This document shows, in pieces, positions 10,089-19,844 of a DNA stretch of 64,000 nucleotides. Source of the DNA: Cephalotrichum gorgonifer (lineage: Eukaryota > Ascomycota > Sordariomycetes > Microascales > Microascaceae); assembly GCA_900312665.1 (NCBI GenBank), contig ONZQ02000001.1, forward strand, positions 2,581,248 through 2,645,247, written 5' to 3'. Position 1 is the first letter of the stretch, and every line of letters starts with the position of its first letter. A program made the position numbers and the translations under genes. Below the pieces are notes generated by a model, which did not search any database, was not told the origin of the DNA, and worked only from the letters and a program-made list of their open reading frames with translations.

Positions 10089-11871
10089 CAAGTACATCGA
10101 CCTTGGTGGCCCCCTCTCGCCCAAAATACCTTCCTTATGGTGGGCAAGCTTAAGGGGCTTCAATGCCCTTAGTCCCACCTACAGGCTACACGCTCACACT
10201 ACCACACTCTCGCTTGCTGCCTACTCTTTTACTGTTCAGCTCGAGCTTGCCCATGCTCGTCCCTCCTGCCTCAGGTGGCCCTTGGACGGCATTCGTATGG
10301 ATGCCATGGAAAGCTCTTACGAAAAGGTGACTCGCTGCTTCCAATAAGTACGAGCACACTGGCCGAGTTCCTCGCACCTTCCACCCTTTATTCTACCGCG
10401 ATTAGGGTCTTTAGCCCCTCTCCACCCACGCACCATCTACCTTACCCTGTCTCCCCGGTACCTCTTACTTCCGTTAGCTGAGTGGCTTTCCTACTTGCAG
10501 TTTCCTCGGGGCGAAACTAGCCAATGAGCCACGTGTAGTTGCTTAATAGAAGCCGGAACTTTTCGATCGTTCTATCTGCCAGCATCTGCTGTCCTATCAT
10601 ACTACCAGGGATTCCCTCGCCCCATACTTTTTATTTCCTTTTATTCCTTCGTTCGCCTCAACTAACAGCCCGGAGTTGCCCTATCTCCTGAGTATATACA
10701 AGTACAAGTACAGCCAGCATTCTCAACTTCCCCATACCATTCGTACATACGGCCGCCAACTTTCGGTTTCAGCTTCATTTCGCTCCCGATATTCCGGCCA
10801 GTGCTTCCCGCCCGTACTCAGCGACAGTCGCCCGCTTGCCCAATTTCTCCCTACCCGCCTCACATAAACAAACTGTGAGAATACACACTATTCCTGCCCG
10901 GGCTCCATCTCCTTGAAGTACTCCATACCTACAAATACGAGTAAGCTACCTACCCATCGGCATCACAACCACCACTTTCCGAATCAGTACTTGTACTCAG
11001 TCCTTGTACGAGCCGGTAAGCTCTCTGTCCCAATCGGACTCTTACCTACCATCCCGGGCAGCATTAACCGGTAGACTAGCCACTCACTGCTGCCCTTGCG
11101 ACCCGACACACTGGGACTGGGTCAGGCTTGAAAACGCCACGAATCAGGGATACGAATAGATAGGCGGCATCGTCGTCCTCCCTCCTCGTCAATCGGAGCA
11201 GGGTTTCTCAAATACGAGTACTCATACTCTCGTTGGCTCCCCTGTACTCATACATATACTGTAAGTGGCGCTAGGGCAAGTCTAGTAGGACAGCTTAAGG
11301 CGAATGGCCCGTTTAGAACGCATCGACCTCCACTTCGTGCGCATGGCCTATTCCCACTTCCCTGCTTCTCACTTCCCCTGCTCGCTTCGCCCTCCACAGA
11401 TGCGTCTAGCTTGGAAACTAACGCGCAGTGAACTTCCGCTATGTTCTCCACAGCATGCAAGACCCTGGCTACGGTTGTTCCCGATCTCCTCTAGCCAAAG
11501 ATTTACTTGATATTTCCCTACGTCCCCACAAACTCCGGGGGGACAGACCTCCCTGTCTTCACCTACATCGTCCTTGATTGCTACCTTGTACAAGCCTTTG
11601 GTTCCGCATACGTGCAGCTACCTGTGGTACTCCGACAACCTAGGGCCTATCCGGTACTTCCTTGTCAAGAGAGCTTCTCCTCGGCGAAGCATCCCGATTG
11701 CGTCTATCTGAAAGTCTTACCACCTTCGTTACCCGCAGTTCTTCAGTCGATGCCCTAGCCGATACAACGAAGAAGATCCCACCGAAACGTTGCGCGACAA
11801 GTACGATTCCGACTGCTACTGGTGTTGCCCAAAACATTATCTCGCCTACCAGCCATTCCCAACACGTGCCG

Positions 11872-11905
11872 CTAGGTGACCGACCGGACTAGGTGACCGA
11901 CCGGA
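11872..11905. repeat. Tandem duplication of a 17-bp unit
   Basis: The unit CTAGGTGACCGACCGGA occurs twice with no spacer (11872-11888 and 11889-11905), 112 bp upstream of the 12018 start codon. It lies in the putative leader or proximal promoter. The unit contains the near-palindrome GGTGACC and a CCGACCGG block. Confidence 0.9.
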
Positions 11906-12017
11906 CTTGCACCCGAGGGCTAGTATCGTGCAGAGCCTATCGCAGCACTACAGCCCTGGCCTCCTGGGCTGATTCAGCCTCCCGCGAAGATTTAGGAGAA
12001 GTCGACTCTACCGGGCT

Positions 12018-13281
12018 ATGGACGACCCCAATAATCGCAGAAGGCAGAATGATCCGCCCGTCCACGGGGTAGCGAACCCCAGATTTCCCGATCAAGATCC
12101 GGCGTCATCGCGGCGTAGTATGGCGGGCAGTGCGACAGAGAGGTTTCGGCCATCGCCGCTTAGCACTCCGTCTGCGCGCGGGATGGGTAGTGCTAGCAGC
12201 TACGGCGGGTATTACCAGGATTCGCCGTCTGCCTTTCCCGGCGCCGGGTTGTCGCAGGGAGGGATGCCTTACCAACCAGCAGATTACGGACAGGATGCGC
12301 GGCAACCCCAGAACTTTGGGGCGTATAACCCGAATATCATGTATCCCGTGGGCCAAGCGGGGTCACAGAACCCCTACGACGCCGCACAGCAATTCCACGG
12401 TCGCCAGTCGGCACCCATGCCGATGATGGGGGGCGATGTACCGCAATACTTCCAGTCCGATGCTGGCTCGGCGGCAACACCACCAATACCAGCAGGTCAA
12501 TCAGCAAGCGCGACACCGTCATCGTCAGGGATATACCCTCAACAGCCACAGATGCCAGGCTTCCCAGGCCAAGTACCTTCGGCCGGGGCTGGGGCTGGGG
12601 CTGGGGCTGGTCCTGGTACGGCGGGTATGGCAGTTAGCGATCCCGAGTACTCGACAGCCGGATCGGGCATGGAAGAACGGTGGGCAGACTATCAAGCCAG
12701 ACTGGCGGTGGTATTTAAAGACGTTCAAGATGGGACCCTGAACAGAACAAGTGGGACGCTCTTGGGGATATCCAGCTGGCTGTTAACCCATGTGGTAGAG
12801 CTGGGTATGTCTACGGTCTATTTGGCCCCAGTCTCTATTTCTGCTCGCCTGGCTAATACTCTTAACTCCAACCGGATAGGACTCAATGTCGATGATCGTA
12901 GCCTCCATGCAGACCGACTCAAGCTATGGAACGATTTCAATCATGGTTGGCTGGGCCTTCTACAAAAACAAAAGGATATGATGGAATCGGGCCAAAAGCC
13001 ACAGGGGGGCCAGAGTCTGATTTCCAAGGATGATTTAGAAAATATGGGGAAAGAGCTTGTCAGGTTGTGCGATGGCGTCGAGAAACATGGCCTTGTTGAC
13101 TACCAGTATGGTGTGTGGGAGGAGCAAATCATTGCGGGTAAGTTTTATTTGATAGAGCGAAGATGGTACTTTTACATGCATTGAAGGAGCTAACCTAGTG
13201 TGGTGGGCCACAGTTCTCACGGATTGCCTGGACTTATACGAATCCGGCGACGAATCCGGACCGAGCGGCGGGTTGGCTTAA
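12018..13281 (+). CDS. Conserved fungal Gln/Pro-rich protein, function unknown
   Basis: Three exons, 12018-12804, 12880-13137 and 13214-13281, give 370 residues; both introns (75 and 76 nt) have GT-AG ends and preserve frame. The first ~210 residues are low-complexity, rich in Gln, Pro, Gly, Ser and Tyr, with a Gly-Ala alternating tract encoded by GGGGCT-type repeats at 12585-12612. From ~residue 220 the protein is globular and mostly helical: a WLLTHVVELG segment, then LKLWNDFNHGWLGLLQKQKDM, then a C-terminal block containing LVDYQYGVWEEQII. The layout of a disordered Q-rich arm plus helical module is typical of transcriptional co-regulators, but I recognise no named domain. Its most unusual feature is the 8-kb gene-free upstream region. 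The first intron is in frame without stops. Confidence 0.85.
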
Positions 13282-15817
13282 CGCGCAATTACGAGTACGG
13301 AGTACTCCTGTACAAGCACAAAACCCACACGAAAGTGCGTCCCAGTTCTTGCGGCGGGGCCCCCTCGAGTTTTAGGTTACGAGAACTCGTACGAAGTACT
13401 TCACGCATCCGAGAGTCGTCTACAGAGGCTCCTGGGTGAACCAGCGATGTGAACGCAGAGCAGTTCGGGGTGTTTGCCTTTGGCGTCGACCTAGGTTCTA
13501 GTTCCTGCGTCGGGATACAATGTCGGTCCTTGTCCACGACATAGCCAGGATCATCGACCTAGAAGTGGCTTTGTTCTTGAGCAAAGCCGCTCCCTCGCCT
13601 GCCTGAGAGGGGGCGCGGGGACTCGGCATGCCCCGGGGACAATTGTCTCCCCGGCCCCGCGAATTGCCCTTCTGCGAGCACACGATGCGGGGGCATACAG
13701 GGGATAGCGCACAGTAGGGGCATGATGCCTCGTCGGCCTTCCGTTTCCGGGCAAGCCCTGTCGATCCTTGGTGGCCTCAGCTTCCAAACATAGCTCCCTC
13801 CTGCCCGCTAGATTCCACCTTTGCTGATATTACACTTCCCTGGCTTTGGTAAAGCCGGTCGTCAGACATAGCATAATCCCATTGAGCTCGCCGCCCCCAA
13901 CGGCACTCGATCCCGAGACGTCTAGCGAGGGCAGGAGGAAGTCGCATTAAAAGTCTGAGTTTGACCTGGTGTATGCCTGCGTGCGGGCAACTGGGGCAGG
14001 CGGGAAATCCTGCAGACAGCTGGCTGTACCTGTGGCATCATGTACGGGAAAAACATACTCGTACAGCTCCCCTGGCACTGGCTCCAGAGCGCTGCGAGCG
14101 CCAACTGGAACTCGGAGCGTGATTTATCTTCTTTTTCTCACGGGTTGATCTTGGATAGCTTTTTACGAAATATATAGAGGAAAAAGTACGAGGGACAGGA
14201 ATGTTTTGGCTTACAGTTAAGACAAAAACATATAGATGGAAAATGAGAAACGTTCCCCCACGGGCTACGGAGTTTTTTCTTCGATCCTTTTGCCTCTTCT
14301 CCTCTGTTTTGACACCAACTTTTTGTTGGCAGTGGATTCCCATTAATCTTGTTAATATTTATGCCTGATGAAATGGTACTGAGAGTAGTAGCGCGCTTTA
14401 TACAATCGCGGGTTCTCGGCACTTCTTTTCTCTAGGGTCCCGTAGAATCGCAGACTGTCAAGCTCGTGGCACAAATAAACGGCGCGCTTGGTAGTCATGA
14501 ATTACTCCTTCCTGTCGCGACAGACGAGAGGAAAAAGACCTGGCACATGGTTACGTAAACCATCGCCTCCTCCCGGGTGCGAACCTCCATGTGAGGAGTG
14601 GGTACGTACCCGGGAGATCTTTCGATATTTGGTTGATGTACGCGGAGCCCGGCCCCTTTTCGGACCCCCGCAGGCCGGGCAAGGCTCCGGTCGGGTATCC
14701 ACATCCCCGGGAGACGATAGGTCGTATCCGAAAATGTAACTCTACCTATATCTTCAGAACGATAAAGACGTGTAGGAATCGCACTAAAATCGGCGGCAAT
14801 AAACTACTGCTCCAACATGGAAACGTCGCCCCTATCAGACATGTCGTGATTCCCCCGTTTTCCTCATTGCTCCTTCCCCTCTCCACGCGAACACAGTGCT
14901 CGATCTTTCTCTATCCCCCCGGAGCACACCACCCTGCACTGCTGCCGCTACTAAAACTTCTCGCTGCAAATCCGCCCTTTTCTCTTTTCTTTTCTCCTCT
15001 TCGTAGACTCGAAACTGCAGCATCCGAAATACCAGGAAACAGTTGCTCACGTGCTAGCTTATATTAACGAAGGAATGGCCTCGGGAAGACCTCACACCGA
15101 ACTGCCATCCTCTCCATCGCCGAGTCTCGCGGTTCATCCCTTTTAGTTGAAAGAACCATTCGAATCGTCAAGAGGATAGAGTGCTTCACCCGCACCACCC
15201 TACTCGAGGGAGGTGAACGTCTGCCCCATGCCCTTCCACAAGGATACAATGGTCCGGGGCTGGATATCGAAGTCGCGTTTCGCCCTGATGAGTCAACTAT
15301 TACACCGCATGACGACAAGCGGCAATGCGAAGCATGGAATGGTAGAGTCGACGATAAGACAACACTCTTTCTTGAGTAGGTCTTATGGGTGTGTCCCAGA
15401 AGCGTGGTAGTACACACGATGATCCGCAGGCCAAGTTCAAGTGGTATCCCCATGGGAGTTGGAATGCCTTAATCACTCCACCATCGCCATCGCCCACGGC
15501 CGCTATGAGCTTCGGGTACAAACTAGGTGGCAAATCCAGGCAGCGAGTCTCGACGAACGACTTGAGTGTGGCCACCTGAAGATTATTCTCTTCTAAACTT
15601 GGGCAAGCATTGGAACCGTGATGGCTGGGAACCTCTTTGATATATCGTATATATTTGGCGCAAAGAACAAAAAAATTATTGAAAAAGCGTTTCCCATGAA
15701 GAAACCCAGACTCCCGTTCCCGCTGTCGCCTCCGAAATTCCGAAATCGGTTCACCAGAAGATCCAGCTTCCAAGCCCCAATGAGACGTGCCATCACCATG
15801 TCGTGTAGACTGCATTT
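13282..15817. other. Convergent intergenic region with possible gene relic
   Basis: 2.5 kb lie between two convergent stops. TACGGAGTA occurs at 13296-13304 inside the GTAC-rich string just after the stop of the 12018 gene. An AT-richer block spans 14110-14480. Between 15066 and 15577 two adjacent plus-strand frames without usable starts translate to protein-like sequence (see findings). No supportable intact gene is present. Confidence 0.5.
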
Positions 15818-16866
15818 CTAGAAGTTATCTAATTCAAGGGCGGGGCGTTAGCAAAATGACTTGGGACGAAACGCTGAGGTACGTTTGTGCGGGATACATG
15901 CACACCACGCAACGTAACGGTGACCAGGGAGAATGAAGGAAGGGGGTACAGGAGCCAACCCACCTAAAGTCATGCTCATGCTAACATCCGTATTCTCCAC
16001 CATCCTCTTGAACTCCTCAAAGCTGATCTTCCCGTCGTTGTCCAGGTCCGCCTCCATGATGGTCTTGTCGACGATCTGCTGGAGCTGCTGGTCCTTGAGG
16101 TTGTTCCCCACCATCATCTTTAGCACGATGAAGAGCTCGCCGTTGCTGATGTACCCGTCGCGGTCGATGTCGTACACCTTGAAGGCGAACTGGAGCTTCT
16201 GGTCCTTGTTGCCCTTGCTCGAGAACGCGCTTAGCCCCGACACGAACTCCTGGAAGTCGACGTTGCCGCCGCCGTCTGCGTCGAAGTTGGCAATCATCCT
16301 GCATATTTTCCACCGCCAGTTAGTCCGGGGGGGGGGGGTTTCGCTCAGATTGGCCAAGGTCGGCCGGGTTCGAAGGAGGAAGGCCCCTTTGGCGTGCAAA
16401 TCTCGAAATGGGTGGACCTACCTCGTGGCAAGGGGGTTCGACGCTATCGCAGGCAGACTCAGGAATTCCTCTCGCTCGATGGTTCCGGAGTTGTCCTAGA
16501 TCCCAGTCCCCCACAGTTAGCCCGAGGGCCAAACCAGATGCACCCCGTACAGCCCCGGTAAAGCCTTCCGCTTCAAGTATCATTCCCGTCTCAATCTCTC
16601 GTACTGGGCGGTGTCGGGGGTTGGGGGGGGATAGGTGAGCATGCCTTGTCGAGCTTCATGAACCTCTTGCGCAGGCGGTCCACTTCTTCCCTATCGACTG
16701 CGAAGCCCAATCAGCACTACATCCCAATAACCGCAGCGTTCGCGCGAACCTCAACCCGGCGGGTAGAGAGAGCCTAGCCACATGGAGCCGCGGGCGAGCG
16801 GGTGGGGAGCTCACAGTTGGACCCCTCGACGATGTTGTCCAGCACCCCGCTCGTCGTGTTACCCAT
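15818..16866 (-). CDS. CNB1: Calcineurin regulatory subunit B
   Basis: Five exons on the minus strand: 16866-16815, 16697-16645, 16495-16422, 16298-15964 and 15828-15818, total 525 nt or 174 residues, the usual length. Four EF-hand loops are intact: D34-E45, D66-E77, D103-E114 and D144-E155, each with acidic ligands and a central Gly. The protein starts MGNTTSG, a classic N-myristoylation signal, and ends MSMTLDNF. CnB binds Ca2+ and the catalytic A subunit; the phosphatase activates Crz1-type factors and controls stress tolerance, hyphal growth and often virulence. Intron 2 (16644-16496) is a GC-AG intron. The last exon codes only 11 nt after a 135-nt intron with a GCTAAC branch site. A G13 run on the plus strand (poly-C in the transcript) lies in intron 3. 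The gene is divergent from EPL1. Confidence 0.97.
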
Positions 16867-17873
16867 GCTGTGCGGCCGGTAAGGGATATAAACTTAAAAA
16901 TAGGAACGAAGGTACTCCGTCCGGGATGAGACGTCGCCGTCACGATGTAAGGTTTGGCGGGGAATACGGGGAGGTGGGTGGGTGATTGACGATAGTCCCT
17001 GGAAAAATGTCGGGCTGTGGGGTAGCTTGGGAGGAGGCCTGCAAAGCCTGGTCCACCGTTGGCGTCTGCCCGTCGTCGCTGCCTCCTGAACTGGGTATGG
17101 CGGGCAGGGATATTATTGGTTGGTGGACTGATCAGAAAGACACGACCGCAACAAGCACAGACCATTTGTTATTAATGAGGCGGATGAGGAATGCTTTGAG
17201 GTCCCAAGTATTGTTATCGAGTATTAATGACGGAGTTTGAGGCTTCAAAATTACTTTCTCTCACAAACCCAGAGAGTTGTCATAAAACCATCTGATGGTT
17301 AAATCCTTTATAAATATGGACTCAAGAGCCTGTAAGAAACTGGCGACGTTTTCCTTACACATCATACATCCCAACCTCTCGTCATGGATGCAGTTTCCTA
17401 TGGAAGGCGAGCGAACTCACCTTGACGTGAGCACCAAGACCCCCTTAGCGAGCACGTGATCAAAATGCACGGACCATATGGCGTCCTCCCCGACAACAGG
17501 AGCGAAAGGAAACAGCAGGTGGCCAAAACAACTGCTACCTGGGAAATCCGAATCCGCCCGCCCTGCAACGACCCCAAAGTACCTTACCAGCCAAATTAAT
17601 ACTACGCGATACCTGAAAACACGAACCCGGAACGCCAGAACTCGTGAAAATTTTGCGCCCTCGGCAGAAAAACAGCGCCTCCGCCCAACGTCACTCCATC
17701 AATCGGGGCACCTTCAACCATCAAAACAGAGGCATCAACGACGTGTTCCTATCGATATTTTTCAATAAGTCGACGTCTACCATTTTCTTGCATGGTTTGA
17801 GCGATTTTTTTCCGCGGGTTTTCCGCCAACTTTGGGGAGATCTCGCATCCCCAGCCGCATCCCCCCACACACC
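16867..17873. promoter_or_regulatory. Divergent promoter region CNB1 / EPL1
   Basis: A 1.0-kb interval with no credible coding frame. A CACGTG E-box lies at 17453-17458 within AGCACGTGAT, next to a GACGTGAGC string at 17424. The E-box could be read by bHLH proteins of the Cbf1/Pho4 class (inference). An AT-rich part spans 17160-17330. Confidence 0.4.
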
Positions 17874-19844
17874 ATGTCCCAAAGGAAGGTCCGGATTAAG
17901 AAGCTCAATCCGAAGACGGATATCGCCATATACACTGAAGACCAAATCGATCTCAGTGAATATGAGCATTCTGCCGCCGATAACCAGATCGCGACCGGAG
18001 TCGAGCAGGCCGAGGAAAATGTATGTTCAAACCTATCCTCTGTCGCGATATCACTTGATGTCACGTGGTACATCACGTGATGAATCTTGGATGTATCATC
18101 AACCAACCACCACCAACCCGGCCCGGGCATGCACCTCCTTGGAAAGGCTCTATGCCGATCTCCCCGGGTCTATGGCATTATTAACAAGCTCTTCTTCTGC
18201 AGGAATATCATCTCCAGACCATCCTGAAGGAGGCGGGGACGAGTAACCATCAGGAAATCCCCGTCCCCCCTCCGAAACCGAGCGAACTCAAATATGATGA
18301 GCTCTACCCGTCGCGGTTCGAGGAGTCCCACTCCTACATTAAGTTCTCGGAGACGGTGGAAGAGTGTATATCGTGTCAGTATGACATGACGTCGGAGGAC
18401 GAGGAGTTCCTCAAACAGCACAACGGTAAAAGGGCGGCGGCGGACGCACTCTCTGAGGATGAGTTCGAGAGGATAATGGACGTGTTCGAGGAGACGGCGT
18501 CTGCCCAGACCCCCTTCGCCTCCGTGGACAATACCGTGGCCCCTTATGACACCATGTTGCCCTCGCTTAACCAGCTCGGCATGTCGCACATCTTGCCCCA
18601 CGCTAAAGCCATATACGAGTACTGGAAGTCTCGCAGGCTAGAGTGTGGCAACACGTCGATCCATCCGTCACTGAAGTTCGAGACGCACCAGGAGACCGAT
18701 GACATGGACCCGTATGTGTGTTTCAGGAGGCGGGAGGCTAGGCAAACGCGCAAGACGAGGGCCCGTGACGTCCAGAGTGCCGAGAAGCTCAAGCGGTTAC
18801 GCCGTGAGTTGGAGGAAGGCCGTCAACTCATTGTCCTTTCGCGGGAGCGCGAATTGCTCAAGCATGAATTGATGAAGTATGAGCGAAGCGTCTTTGAGCA
18901 GAGGCAGAAGGTGAAGGCCATGAAGAATCGCCTTGGAATCAAGGGCGAGGATGACGACCTAATACACCAGAAGGTAAGCAAATCCCGCGGTACAGCCGCT
19001 AACCGTCCCTACATTCCCTTACAGAACGTTGAATTAACGTCGCGTGTTTTAGCCTCAAAAACGGAAAGCCGGCGGCGATGCTCCTGCACTTCAAAAGCCG
19101 CCCGGCCCTATCAATCGGCAGCCTCCGCGGGCTGACACCCGGGTCGCGGAGCCCGATCTTGTGCTTCTAGAGGACAAGCTAGCCGAGAAGGAGAATGAGT
19201 TGCGCTTGGACCTAGAGCACAAGGTTCTATACCATCGCAAGTGGAACCAGGACTACGTGGACCTCACTCCGGGTCCACTATCACCTGTCGGTGACCAGCA
19301 TATGGAGGATGTGAGGTTCCGGCCAGCTCGGATGCAGTACTTGATGACGCCACCCGCTAGCAGCGTGTCCGATTCGATGGATATCGACGATGAACCGATG
19401 TCCCCGGTGGAGGAGAAGCGCCCCCCCGTATTCCAGTTCATGGCCGGCGGAGCCAAGGAACTGCCGCCATACCATCCTCGCCAGCCGGCCTTTAGACGTC
19501 GTATCGGTCGTCTGGGTCGTTTGTGGATAGACAGGAGAGGGCTCGGCCTGTCGTCGGGATTGCTGGACGACTCCTCGGATAGGTGGACGTATGATTCGGA
19601 TGAGGACGAGGAAATGCCGGTATATGAAGTGGATCCCTTCAGTACCACGGCCCTTCGCTTCAGGTCGACGATACCTTTGCCGAATTTTATGTGGAAGAGG
19701 CCGAAGGACCCGTCTGGGATTGAGCCGGGGAGCTCACCGAACAACCAACAGGTGATGGGGCAACCGATGGGCCAGCCCCAACCCCAAGCAAATCCCGGCC
19801 CAAAGCCACAGCAGACTCCCCAGCGAAATCGGGCCGGATCGTGA
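17874..19844 (+). CDS. EPL1: Enhancer of polycomb-like protein 1, NuA4 acetyltransferase subunit
   Basis: Three exons, 17874-18020, 18203-18973 and 19053-19844, give 569 residues; introns are 182 and 79 nt with consensus ends. The N-terminal EPcA region (~1-300) carries the family hallmarks IATGVEQAEENEYHLQ, PVPPPK, VEECISCQYDM, LSEDEFERIMDVFE and TDDMDPYVCFRRRE. A Lys/Arg-rich coiled segment follows (AEKLKRLRRELEEGRQ). The C-terminal part is acidic, then Pro/Gln-rich and disordered. Epl1 anchors the Piccolo module of NuA4 and lets Esa1 acetylate nucleosomal H4 and H2A; it also works in DNA double-strand-break repair. The upstream in-frame ATG at 17832 is ignored because MSQRKVRIKKLN matches the family start. 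Intron 1 contains a TCACGTGA palindrome and is long for this gene set. Confidence 0.96.

Larger units (their letters stand above)
3979..12017. other. 8-kb gene-free stretch upstream of the 12018 gene
   Basis: I find no open frame here with a recognisable domain or credible splice chain; frames up to ~155 codons exist but read as chance translations. From ~9100 on, the plus strand becomes strongly pyrimidine-rich, as in long fungal 5' leaders, with scattered possible donors and acceptors, so much of 9-12 kb may be a transcribed leader of the 12018 gene. The stretch is dotted with short GTAC-centred palindromic words: TACTCCGTA at 6071, TACGGAGTA at 8124, and many TACTCGTA or TACAAGTAC copies between 6.1 and 11.3 kb. 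Two long perfect palindromes and one tandem duplication are listed separately. No tRNA-like B box or transposon signature was seen. Confidence 0.55.

Noticed and set aside
14576..14605. tRNA-like TGCGAACC word
   Set aside because: No matching acceptor or anticodon arms around it.
18021..18202. Possible box C/D snoRNA in EPL1 intron 1 (GTGATGA word)
   Set aside because: No CTGA D box downstream within the intron and no rRNA-complementary guide noticed; the word is part of the TCACGTGATGA palindrome.
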